Assembly (NCBI GenBank): GCA_021791995.1
Contig: JAJYVN010000026.1
Coordinates: forward strand, 1-17,434
Origin: Bacillota bacterium
GTDB lineage: Bacteria > Bacillota > Sulfobacillia > RBS10-35 > JAJYVN01
Length of the DNA: 17,434 bases
Reading direction: 5' to 3'
A program made the translations under genes and the position numbers. This document shows, in pieces, positions 7,722 to 15,387 of this stretch; within the stretch, counting starts at the first letter, position 1, and each line of letters begins with the position of its first letter. Below the pieces are notes generated by a model. The model saw only the letters and a list, made by a program, of their open reading frames with translations, was not told the origin of the DNA and searched no databases.

Positions 7722-8818
7722 TTGACCCGTATCGGTGTCGGATTCAGCGCTGCGCTTCCCGGGTCGTGTGGCACCCCAACCAGTCTTGCCACCATCTGGA
7801 TCGACATCGATGGCTTCATGATCGGCACGTTGATCCCGATGTCAGTCTCCGCCCAGGCGGTGATAGTCTTAGCGATGGTCGGCGAGAGCGGGAGTGGGAA
7901 TCGCACGTTTTCGCGCGCTTCATGCTGGGACTGGACCGGTCGCCCCAGGGCTCGAGCCACTACGCCGACAGTGATATTCAAGGGCTGCGCGGGGCGAAGC
8001 TGCAGGAGTTTCTCCGAGGGGTCCATGCCGTCTTTCGGGATCCATACGGGATCTATAACCCGTTCTATCCGGTGGACCGAGTACTGTGGCAGGCTGTGCG
8101 GAGGTTCGGCGTCGCCAACTCGACCGCAGAGCGGGGAGAGTTGATCCGCGATGCGCTTCGCGCCGTGGACCTTCGGACGGATGATGTGCAGGGACGCTAT
8201 CCGCACCAACTCTCTGTCGGCGAGCGGCAGCGCCTCATGTTGGTACGGGTGTATGGGATTCGGCTCCGAATCATTGTCGCGGACGATCCGGTCTCGATGA
8301 TGGATACCGCACTGCGTGTGATCTTCACGAACATCCCGCCCGACTTCCAGAAGCAGGGGGCGCCTTGTCTATTCAGCACCCACATCCGGCATAACACGCA
8401 CTACCTCGGTGGGGACGCCATGGTGCTCTACCAGTGCCAGGTGTTGGAGCCTGCGTCCGCAGATCAGATCCTCCCGGCTCGTCGCCGCCCATACACCAAA
8501 GCCGTCGTCCGATCCGTTCTCCATCCTGATCCAGATGCCCGATGGACCTCTCCCGTGCCCGCCAAAAGCGTGGAGAGCGGCAAGCGCACGGTGGTGGGGC
8601 GGGGATGCCCATTCTGGCAGCGCTGTGAGCATGTGATGGACCGCTGTCGAGTCGGCGTGCCCCTCCGTCCCGTTTCCCACGGAAGTGTCGTCGCCTGCTT
8701 CTTCGATGGTGACCAAGCGCCCGGCCTCCGCTGGTTGCGTGTGGTTGGGGCCACGGGGAAGGAGGAATCGCGCACGGAAGGCATCAGTCCGACGGGGGAT
8801 CGGAGCGGGGTGGCATAG
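7722..8818 (+). pseudogene. Decayed OppF/DppF-type peptide ABC transporter ATPase
   Basis: A near full-length remnant (about 365 codons; OppF is about 330). The Walker A trace GESGSGN (7881-7901) is in one frame, while everything from about 7915 (FMLGLDR) to the end is in another, so a frameshift lies between. The Walker A Lys is lost. The Q-loop reads VFRDPYG (Gln to Arg), the signature LSGGQ reads LSVGERQR, Walker B ends VADDPVS (catalytic Glu to Asp), and the H-loop keeps STH. The oligopeptide-type C-terminal Cys pattern survives as GCPFWQRCEHVMDRCR and VACFF. A frameshift together with damage to several motifs makes a working ATPase very unlikely. The continuous frame from 7319 to 8818 is not an intact gene. 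No permease or binding-protein genes remain beside it. Confidence 0.85.
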
Positions 8819-8834
8819 GTATCCGGGGTTTTGC

Positions 8835-8872
8835 CCTGACCAATTCAGGCGGTGATGGACCGCACTGGTCCA
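8835..8872. repeat. Two adjacent inverted repeats before the plus-strand operon
   Basis: CCTGA-ccaat-TCAGG (8835-8849) is followed 6 nt later by TGGACC-gcact-GGTCCA (8856-8872). They lie between the stop of the ABC remnant (8818) and the GTG of the next gene (8911). They could be operators or hairpins of a weak terminator; no T-tract follows, which argues against a classical terminator. Confidence 0.4.
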
Positions 8873-8910
8873 CTGTTGGCAGAAACAATCAGTAAGGCAG
8901 GTGGGACGCG

Positions 8911-9882
8911 GTGTTACGCATCGGATTCGTTGGTGCTGGTTCCCGAGCGAAGAGACATGCGCGGCGGGTGGCCGCCCATCCGGACTGTGCGGTCCTCGGT
9001 GTGTGCGATGTGGACTCAGGCGCGGCAACGGCCTTCACCGCCGAATTCGGCGGGCGTACCTTCACCACGCCGTTCGAACTGGTGGAGGGTGGTCCGGACG
9101 CCGTGATCATCGTTGTTCCGCCGTTTGCTCACGGAGACGTTGAGGCTGCGTGCCTGCGGGCCAATGTTCCCTTTCTGATCGAGAAGCCGGTGGACCTCGA
9201 TCTCAATCGGGCCCGCAACGTCTCAGCCCAGGTCCGTGCGCAGGGCCTGGTGACCGCAGTGGCCTATCAGCATCGGTACTACGATGTAGTGCGGCGGGTC
9301 GGTGAGGAACTGGCCCAGCGACGGGCTGGCCTTGCCTTCGCATATTGGATGGGTGGGCTGCCAAAGTCATCCTGGTGGGGAAGGAAGGAGATGTCTGGAG
9401 GGCAGGCGGTGGAGCAGACCACGCACTGGTTCGATCTCCTCCGGTGGTGGTTCGGCCCTGCCCAGACGGTGTATGCGGGCAGCGTGACGCGGTGGATCCC
9501 CCCCGGTGACCCTCGCACGGTCGAAGACGCCACCTGCGCCACAATTGCGTTCCGAAGCGGGGTTTTGGCGGTGGTAGCCTCTGCGTGTTTTCTGCAAGTG
9601 CGGGAAAACGGCGTTGAGCGCATCGAGATTTTCTGTCCCGACGCGACCCTGCGTTATGAGCCCAACCAGTCCCTAACGGTTGCAACATCCGACGCATTGC
9701 GCACGTACAAGCGCCAAAACGATAACGAGAACGAGATGTTCACGGATTTCCTCGCGGCCGTCCAAAAGGGAAACCCCGACGGTGTCCTGTGTCCCTACGA
9801 ACAGGGCGTGGAGAGCTTGGAGCTCACTCTGGCAGTCAATCGGGCCCTGGAGAGGGGGACACCCGTGAATCTACCGCTCTAG
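8911..9882 (+). CDS. Gfo/Idh/MocA-family oxidoreductase (intact copy)
   Basis: A 323-aa protein, on the short side for the family. The N-terminal Rossmann motif is FVGAGSRAKRH (6-16) with CDVD at the strand end. VVPPFAH and EKPVDLDL (91-98; Lys92) follow. The substrate domain has GGQAVEQTTHWFDLLRWWFG, with E168 and H172 at the usual catalytic-helix position. HRYYD (121-125) is probably active-site lining. The GTG start is preceded by AAGGCAGGTGGG. Its nearest relative in the window is the broken gene at 11570, whose aligned segments match it closely. It is followed by an isomerase/epimerase and a DUF1080 gene, consistent with glycoside or sugar oxidation. Substrate unknown. Confidence 0.9.
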   Translation: MLRIGFVGAGSRAKRHARRVAAHPDCAVLGVCDVDSGAATAFTAEFGGRTFTTPFELVEGGPDAVIIVVPPFAHGDVEAACLRANVPFLIEKPVDLDLNRARNVSAQVRAQGLVTAVAYQHRYYDVVRRVGEELAQRRAGLAFAYWMGGLPKSSWWGRKEMSGGQAVEQTTHWFDLLRWWFGPAQTVYAGSVTRWIPPGDPRTVEDATCATIAFRSGVLAVVASACFLQVRENGVERIEIFCPDATLRYEPNQSLTVATSDALRTYKRQNDNENEMFTDFLAAVQKGNPDGVLCPYEQGVESLELTLAVNRALERGTPVNLPL

Positions 9883-9976
9883 CCGTTCATGCTGGCTCGT
9901 GGTCATGCCTGTGTCGGAGCGTGCGGGAGCATTGTCGGCCTCGGTCCGGTGAAGTGCGAAGCAGGAGGGGATCAGT

Positions 9977-10792
9977 ATGAAAGTTGTATGCCAGGTGGGG
10001 TTGTTGCCGGGGGGAACGCCACGCGAAAAACTCGACGCGGCGCAACGATTCGGGTTTGACGCAGTGGAACTGGACGGGGGTGAACTGAACGACCCCGCCG
10101 CATTCCAGGTGTGGCGGCAAGCGTTGCGGGGCCACCACATGACGGCGACGACCATCTGTGGCGGTATCGGCAATACGTTTGTTTCGATTGAGCCGAGCCA
10201 GCGGCGGCAATCTATGGATGAGTTGCGCCGCCATCAAGAGATGGCGGCGGAGTTGGGCGCTCTAGGGCAGGTATTCACCCCAATATTCCGTGGGGAAAAC
10301 CGTATGCCGGACCTGCGACCATACAAGTCTCGCTATGACCTTTGCCGCGACTTGCTGCGCGATCTCCTGCCGGAGATCGATGCCATGGCTGGCCGGGCTG
10401 GTGTGACGGCGTTCATGGAGCCCCTCAATCGTTACGAGAGTGATGTTTTGAACCGGTTGGAGCAGGCAACGGCACTCCTCGAGGAGGTCGGTGCCCGCCA
10501 TACCCGCGTTACGGCAGACTTCTTCCACATGCACCTGGAGGAAACCAATACGGCCGCAGCCATCCGCCAGGCGGGAAAATGGATCGGGCACGTGCACTTG
10601 GCCGACGGAACCCGGCGGCAGCCCGGCTCGGCAGGTATCGATTTCACCGCGGGGTTTGCGGCCCTGCGCGGGGTGGGCTTCGGTGGTCCCATGGCCCTGG
10701 AGTGCGGGTTGACGGGGCCTGCAGAGGACGTTCTTGGTCCATGTGTCGCGTACCTTCGCAAGTGTCTTGGAACGAGCGGGGGCGGTGCGTGA
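9977..10792 (+). CDS. Sugar phosphate isomerase/epimerase-type TIM barrel (AP_endonuc_2 family)
   Basis: A 271-aa protein of the xylose-isomerase-like TIM-barrel superfamily. Probable metal ligands are E148 in FMEPLNRYE, D181 in TADFFHMH with H184 nearby, the His residues in GHVHLAD (205/207), and E242 in MALECG. These match the Glu-Asp-His-Glu set of sugar epimerases and IolE/IolI-like enzymes. Start ATG has AGGAGGGG 6 nt upstream. Proteins of this family next to Gfo/Idh/MocA genes act as epimerases, dehydratases, or deglycosidase subunits on 3-keto sugars; which applies here cannot be told. The 93-nt gap before it holds no other feature. Confidence 0.88.
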   Translation: MKVVCQVGLLPGGTPREKLDAAQRFGFDAVELDGGELNDPAAFQVWRQALRGHHMTATTICGGIGNTFVSIEPSQRRQSMDELRRHQEMAAELGALGQVFTPIFRGENRMPDLRPYKSRYDLCRDLLRDLLPEIDAMAGRAGVTAFMEPLNRYESDVLNRLEQATALLEEVGARHTRVTADFFHMHLEETNTAAAIRQAGKWIGHVHLADGTRRQPGSAGIDFTAGFAALRGVGFGGPMALECGLTGPAEDVLGPCVAYLRKCLGTSGGGA

Positions 10793-10801
10793 GGCGGCTC
10801 G

Positions 10802-11530
10802 GTGGGAGCGCTTGACGGTTGGGAATGGGGCGATGTGCAGGGTCGCGCGCGGGACGGGAAGCGAAGACAGCGGAAAGGGACGTGGTGGAACGTGAACGAT
10901 GGACAGCCGGCCGATGCCGTAATTCTGTTTGATGGCACGGGGCTCAGTCAATGGAGGCATCGCAACTCCGGGGAGGCCGTTCGTTGGACGGTCGCCGAGG
11001 GCTGCATGACAGTAGTCCCCGGTACAGGAGACATCGTTAGCCGCAGTGCATTTCGGGATGCCCGACTGCACGTGGAGTGGCGTGAGCCAGATATGGCGGA
11101 GGCCAGCGGTCAACACAAGGGCAACAGCGGCGTGTTCATCCAGGGCCGCTACGAGATCCAGGTCCTGGATTCGTATGGGTGGAAGATCCCCGGCAAGGGT
11201 GACTGTGGAGCGGTCTATGACGTCTACGCGCCGCTCGTCAACGCCTGCCGTCCGGCGCTCCAGTGGCAGACGTACGACATCTTTTTCCGGGCCGTTCGTG
11301 TCGATTCATCGGGTACGGTCGTGGAGCGGGCGCGGCTCACCGTTTTGCAGAACGGAATCGTAATTCACAACAACGTGGAGCTGCCCGGCCCCACCGGTGG
11401 TGCGCTGGATGCGCGCGAGGCAGAGCCCGGACCACTTATGCTCCAAGACCATAAAGATCTGGTGAGTTTCCGCAACATCTGGTTTCAACCGTTACCGGAC
11501 CGCGGATCGGATCAATACCGGCCGCAATGA
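10802..11530 (+). CDS. DUF1080 (3-keto-disaccharide hydrolase-like) protein
   Basis: The domain starts near residue 40 with VILFDGTGLSQW. Characteristic segments follow: WTVAEGCMTVVPGTGDI, GNSGVFIQGRYEIQVLDSYG (108-127), PLVNACRP, WQTYDIFF, TVLQNGIVIHNNVEL, GPLMLQDH and FRNIWFQPL. It is a concanavalin-like β-sandwich family related to GH16-type folds; some members hydrolyse 3-keto-glycosides. Most members are exported, but no signal peptide is seen here, which suggests cytoplasmic action with the neighbouring oxidoreductase. The GTG start at 10802 has GAGG 7 nt upstream, overlapping the isomerase stop, and adds an Arg-rich 30-residue leader. A GTG at 10892 would remove it and is a real alternative. 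Confidence 0.85.
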   Translation: MGALDGWEWGDVQGRARDGKRRQRKGTWWNVNDGQPADAVILFDGTGLSQWRHRNSGEAVRWTVAEGCMTVVPGTGDIVSRSAFRDARLHVEWREPDMAEASGQHKGNSGVFIQGRYEIQVLDSYGWKIPGKGDCGAVYDVYAPLVNACRPALQWQTYDIFFRAVRVDSSGTVVERARLTVLQNGIVIHNNVELPGPTGGALDAREAEPGPLMLQDHKDLVSFRNIWFQPLPDRGSDQYRPQ

Positions 11531-11569
11531 GCCTGCGCGCGGAGAGACGGAGCTGTCTCCTGGGAACGA

Positions 11570-12448
11570 TTGCGGATCCCATTCATGGGAGCCGGCTGGC
11601 GAACCCGCTCCCATACCCAGCATGTTCATGGTTGGGACGACTGGACCATCGTCGGCATCTGCGACGTGGTGGCTGAGGCCGCTGAGTCTGTGGTCGCGTC
11701 GTTTGGTGGAGAAGTCTTTCGCAACGCGACCGATATGGTCGCGCGTACCCGGCCCGATGCCGTAGTGATTGTCGTTCCCCCGTTTGCGCACGGTGAAGCC
11801 GAGGATGCGTGCCTCAAGGCCGGCGTGCCGTTCATGGTGGAGAAGCCAATCGATCTGGATCTGGTGCGTGCCCGGTCCGTTGCATCAGCGCAAGGCGGGG
11901 ATGGTGTTTACCTATTGGCTTGGGGAGAGTGGAAGCGGCTGGTGGATTCGCAGGGAGAAGTCCGGAGGGCAGGTGGTCGAGCAGACCACGCACTACGTGG
12001 ATTTACTCAACCACTTCTTTGGTCCGGCGCAGTGTGTCTTCGCGGGGGGGCGCCGGAACCTTTTGCCGACCACCGACGGTCGGAATATCGAGGATGGGAG
12101 TGTCGCGACCATCGCCTTTCAGAGTGGCATGCTCGCCATGGCTGCGTCCGCGTGTTTTGTGACCGTGCGCGGCGATGCTCCGGGTGGTCTCGACATCATC
12201 TGTCCGGACGCGAACATCCGGTACTATCGGGCAACCCTCAGGGTCGCGACCCGGGACCAAACGGTGGTTTACCGCTCTCGGAATGACAATGAGGCAGCGA
12301 TGGTCGGGGAGTTTCTCAGTGCCGTGCGCCAACGTGCCCCACAGATGGTGCGCTGCCCATACGAGCAGGGCGTGCAGACTCTGGAGCTGACGCTGGCAAT
12401 CAATCGTTTTCTGGAAAGGGGAGTGCCGTGTCGCTACCACTGCCCTGA
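11570..12448 (+). pseudogene. Second Gfo/Idh/MocA oxidoreductase, broken by 89-nt deletion and a 1-nt frameshift
   Basis: It aligns throughout with the intact gene at 8911. The first part (TTG start, FMGAGWRTRSH, VVPPFAHGEAEDACLKAG, EKPIDLDLVRARS) is in one frame up to about 11885. The second part (RKAGMVFTYW, GGQVVEQTTHYVDLL, then CPYEQGVQTLELTLAINRFLERG) is in another. Comparing anchor positions (gag at 11840 versus 9181; cagcg at 11886 versus 9316) gives 89 nt missing, about 30 residues including the HRYYD block. Near the end one further base is missing at about 12427: the next frame reads VSLPLP then stop at 12448, matching the paralogue's VNLPL end. Without that shift the frame runs on to 12953 with no family resemblance. 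Both lesions make function very unlikely. Confidence 0.88.
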
Positions 12449-12633
12449 CTCGGCCCGTGGAGGCCCATCAGCCGGAAGGCCCCGACACCGGGGCGCCTAT
12501 GGGGTCGCAGGCGGGGGGAGAGGGGGGAGCGCATGCGGCACGGAAATGCGACCCTGGCCGTGCCTTGTTGGGACGGAAGAGAGTTCGCCGTGCATGTGTC
12601 AATGGTCCGTGCTTCGGCTCCTGGAGAGGATCG
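12449..12633 (+). other. Purine-rich spacer before the GtaA-like gene
   Basis: This 185-nt interval separates the broken oxidoreductase from the next gene. It is very GC-rich, with runs of G near 12512-12528 forming a strong ribosome-site-like sequence before an ATG at 12533. No terminator or operator is seen. Confidence 0.4.
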
Positions 12634-12688
12634 GTGGAAGACGTGGGTCATATGCAATCCCTGCGGCCCCCAGCGGTACCACTTGTGA
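12533..12688 (+). CDS. Possible small ORF (51 aa), unidentified
   Basis: An ATG at 12533 is preceded by GGGGGGAG-type sequence at good spacing and opens a 51-codon frame (start MRHGNATLAVPCWDG; stop at 12686-12688). It overlaps the start of the GtaA-like gene by 55 nt in another frame. It contains two Trp-rich bits and three Cys but no recognised motif. It could be a leader peptide coupling translation to the next gene, the residue of a lost gene, or chance. Only the ribosome site supports it. Confidence 0.2.
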   Translation: MRHGNATLAVPCWDGREFAVHVSMVRASAPGEDRWKTWVICNPCGPQRYHL

Positions 12689-14844
12689 CGTGCGACCCTT
12701 ACTTCAGCGTCTGGTCGTTCGCGGACTGCCTCACCGACGAGATGACACGTCATTGGACAGGTGCGCCGCAGCCACTGATCGGGCTCGTGCGCATCGACGG
12801 GAGCTGCTACCGCCTGATGGGCACGGAGCCGCGCTCCGTTGCTGCCGCTGCGCAAACGGACCGGACGGTGTTGCCGCTTCGCACCATTTACCGATTTGTC
12901 GCAAACGGTGTGGAGATTACGCTCACGTTCATGACGCCGCTTCTGCCCCATGACTTAGAGATGCTCGCGCGCCCTGTTACCTACCTAACGTGGTCCGTTC
13001 GGGCGACGGACGGCCAGGCACATTCGGTGGCGCTGTTCTTTGCGGCCTCTGCGGCTCTGTCTGTGAACAGTTTGGATCAGCGGATCATGTGGTCGCGCGC
13101 GCGTGTGCCGGGATTGCGCGTTTTGCGCGTGGGTTCCCATGAACAGCCCCTTCTCGAGAAGGCGGGCGACCTTGTGCGCATTGACTGGGGATTTCTGTAT
13201 GGGGCGGTGGCGGACGGGCCTGGGGTCATGGAGTGTATCACCGGGGTGCGCCAAGCGTGCGATACCTTCTGCGCTGAGGGGCGGCTCCCCGAGTGCGACG
13301 ATCTGCGCATGCCTCGCTTGGCGCGGGACGATCCTATGGCGCTGAGTTTTTTGATCCATCTGGATCGTGTCACCGCGCGTCTGCGCTCACGGCATCTGGT
13401 TTTGGCCTATGATTGCATCTTCGCGGTGCAGTATTTGGACCGCTCGCTGCGCCCCTATTGGCGGCGGAACGGCGCCGAGATTCCTCAATTGCTGCGGGCT
13501 GCGGAAGACGATTACGCGGGGCTGGTTGCGCGGTGCGCGACCTTTGACGCTGAGGTCATGCGGGATCTTCGTCGCGTGGGCGGTGAGGCCTATGCCGGAC
13601 TCGGTGCCCTCGCTTTCCGCCAATGCCTGGCTGCCCACACGGTCGTGGCCGACATCGATGGCTCGCCCCTGTTCTTTTCAAAGGAGAACGGCAGCAATGG
13701 CTGCATGGCCACGGTGGATGTGACCTATCCGACCTCTCCGTTCCTTTTGCTCTTCAATCCGGAACTTTTGGTTGCGTCGCTGAAACCGATTCTGGAGTAC
13801 GCGAAGTTACCTCGTTGGCAGCACCCGTTTGCACCGCATGACATTGGTAGATACCCGCTTGGGAACGGTCAGGTGTATGGGGAGGGAGAGCGGGGCGATC
13901 AGGAGCAGATGCCGGTGGAGGAGTGTGGCAACCTCTTGCTGTTGGTCGCTGCTGTGGCGGAGGCACAGGGTGGCACAGACTTCGTCTCCTCGTATTGGCC
14001 CCTTCTCACCCGTTGGGCCGCGTATCTGCAGGAAAAGGGGTTCGACCCGGAGAGCCAACTGTGCACGGACGACTTTACCGGACATCTTGCGCACAGTACG
14101 AACCTTTCGCTCAAGGCGATTGTGGCGCTCGCGGCGTATGCGCGGTTGTGTGCGGACGTGGGCACGCCCGCGGACGCGCAGTGGTACGGGGCGCTGGCCC
14201 GACAACTGGCCGCACGCTGGGAACGGCAGGCGGCGGACGACGACCACTTCCGTCTCGCGTTTGATCAGCCCAGTACATGGGGGCAGAAATACAATCTGGT
14301 GTGGGACCGGCTTTTGGGGTTGGATCTCTTTTCACCAGAGGTGGCGCGACGTGAAGTCGCTTGGTATCTGCGTCACATCGGACCGTTTGGGCTCCCACTG
14401 GACTGTCGGTCGGACATGGCCAAACTCGATTGGACCGCGTGGAGCGCGACACTCGCGGAGTCGCCCGCAGATTTCCGCGCCTTGGTGGAGCCGCTCGTAG
14501 CCTTCGCGCACAACACGCCGGACCGAGTCCCTCTGACGGACTATTACCACGTGACTGACGGCCGCCTGGCAGGAGGCAATCGCGCCCGAAGCGTTGTGGG
14601 TGCTCTCTTCGCCGGAATGCTGTCCGATCCCGAGCTTCGTAACAAGTGGCGTGGGAGGGTGGTGCACTCCACACGGAGCAGCGAACCTGGAGAGGAGTCG
14701 CACGGGTGCGACGGTGGCCCGACATGTCGCGTGTCTGCTGACGCGTGCCCCGCTTCGTCGCGGGTCGCTTGCTCGACGCGCAATCAGGAGCGGGGGCTTT
14801 GCGGTCCATGCAGATCGTACACAGGGAGTGGGCCGTTTGGGTGA
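12634..14844 (+). CDS. GtaA-like 'glutaminase' family protein (DUF4964/DUF5127/DUF4965/DUF1793) with lost normal stop
   Basis: Residues 1 to about 675 cover the whole family. They include VTCDPYFSVWSFAD near the start, LFFSKENGSNGCMATVDV, PELLVASLKPILEYA, HPFAPHDIGRYPLGNG, QMPVEECGNLLLL, CTDDFTGHLAHSTNLSLKAI, AFDQPSTWGQKYNLVWDRLLGL and RVPLTDYYHVTDG, ending RARSVVGALFAGML. The name comes from fungal glutaminase A; the catalytic part is an α/α-toroid, and most bacterial members have no proven activity. Fungal members are secreted, but no signal peptide is seen here. Homologues end near residue 675 (about 14660). This frame goes on for about 60 Cys/Ser/Arg-rich residues of no resemblance, so the natural stop is probably lost. 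I chose the GTG at 12634 (GGAGAGGA upstream); GTG 12643 and ATG 12652 are alternatives. The frame open from 12457 is not supported. Confidence 0.8.
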   Translation: MEDVGHMQSLRPPAVPLVTCDPYFSVWSFADCLTDEMTRHWTGAPQPLIGLVRIDGSCYRLMGTEPRSVAAAAQTDRTVLPLRTIYRFVANGVEITLTFMTPLLPHDLEMLARPVTYLTWSVRATDGQAHSVALFFAASAALSVNSLDQRIMWSRARVPGLRVLRVGSHEQPLLEKAGDLVRIDWGFLYGAVADGPGVMECITGVRQACDTFCAEGRLPECDDLRMPRLARDDPMALSFLIHLDRVTARLRSRHLVLAYDCIFAVQYLDRSLRPYWRRNGAEIPQLLRAAEDDYAGLVARCATFDAEVMRDLRRVGGEAYAGLGALAFRQCLAAHTVVADIDGSPLFFSKENGSNGCMATVDVTYPTSPFLLLFNPELLVASLKPILEYAKLPRWQHPFAPHDIGRYPLGNGQVYGEGERGDQEQMPVEECGNLLLLVAAVAEAQGGTDFVSSYWPLLTRWAAYLQEKGFDPESQLCTDDFTGHLAHSTNLSLKAIVALAAYARLCADVGTPADAQWYGALARQLAARWERQAADDDHFRLAFDQPSTWGQKYNLVWDRLLGLDLFSPEVARREVAWYLRHIGPFGLPLDCRSDMAKLDWTAWSATLAESPADFRALVEPLVAFAHNTPDRVPLTDYYHVTDGRLAGGNRARSVVGALFAGMLSDPELRNKWRGRVVHSTRSSEPGEESHGCDGGPTCRVSADACPASSRVACSTRNQERGLCGPCRSYTGSGPFG

Positions 14845-14943
14845 CGACAATGGAGCCCCCCAGCCGCAGTTCGGCGTCGTAACACGCGCCGCCGGGCGTA
14901 AGCGGATGTCTTTCGAAGAGTGTTTAGGACGCATCGCGGGCGC
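14660..14943. other. Scar between two convergent broken 3' ends
   Basis: Between the last recognisable GtaA-like residues and the last recognisable PhyH residues lie about 280 bases. Frames are open here on both strands, but their products are Arg/Ser/Cys-rich and match no family I know. The likeliest reading is a deletion or rearrangement joint where both genes lost their ends. Confidence 0.5.
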
Positions 14944-15387
14944 CGATGGCAAGGCGATAGACTGGCCCGGCCGGCGAATCGTAAAGAAGTTTTCGTCGAT
15001 GAAGAGCGTTCCGTGGTTGGAATCGAACCCGCCACCGCCCACAAAGCGCAGCACATAGTTGATGTAGCTTGGGTGATCAATCAGGCGCTCGAAGGGCGGG
15101 CCGGCCTCATAGATCTGCTGGTAGGAGATGCCGCGGTGCTCGGGGTGGTCCTCGCGCTGTACGTATCCGTACCACCCCCCTTTGGGAAGCGACCGGGGGA
15201 TTTGGTTGACGCAGGCGTTGCGTGCGGCAACCTCGTCGGCGCTGAGCGCGCCGGGAAGAAGGATGAATCCCTGCAGGTCGAAGAGATACTCCTCAACGGC
15301 GGTGGGAGATGGCAGATCAGGGAAGCGGATTGGTTGCAGCTTGATATGGTGATCAGGATAAAACGCTTCCACGCGAAGTACCCCCAA
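14944..15387 (-). pseudogene. PhyH (phytanoyl-CoA dioxygenase)-family fragment
   Basis: The first about 148 codons read clearly as a PhyH-family Fe(II)/2-oxoglutarate dioxygenase: YLFDLQGFILLPGALSADEV, GWYGYVQRED, HRGISYQQIYEAGPPFERLI, and HGTLFIDENFFTIRRPGQSIAL. After that the expected LHSGGH-type iron-site segment is missing: the reading continues as PSAPAMRPKHSSK and is unlike the family to the frame's end at 14332. A one-base shift gives IGARDAS then a stop, a possible eroded trace of it. The part holding the His-Asp-His iron ligands is therefore absent, and the protein cannot be active. The start is uncertain (TTG at 15387 or GTG at 15372). The gene is convergent with the GtaA-like gene. 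Confidence 0.78.

Noticed and set aside
7709..8209. Minus-strand ORF of 166 codons opposite the ABC remnant
   Set aside because: It is the antisense reading of the OppF-like sequence; GC-rich DNA gives many such open frames.
7319..8818. Single 499-codon plus-strand gene
   Set aside because: The first half does not resemble any ABC ATPase, and the Walker A trace is in a different frame. Only the part after the frameshift is OppF-like, so this is chance fusion of an open frame with a pseudogene.
12457..12633. N-terminal extension of the GtaA-like gene to 12457
   Set aside because: The extra 59 residues have no family resemblance and no ribosome site at their start; GTG 12634 has GGAGAGGA upstream.
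11769..12953. 394-codon plus-strand ORF as an intact oxidoreductase
   Set aside because: It lacks the Rossmann N terminus, which is in another frame, and after about 12428 it reads past the paralogue's natural end into unrelated residues.
14332..14943. C-terminal part of the minus-strand PhyH frame as real protein
   Set aside because: It is largely antisense to the conserved GtaA-like coding region and shows no dioxygenase motif.
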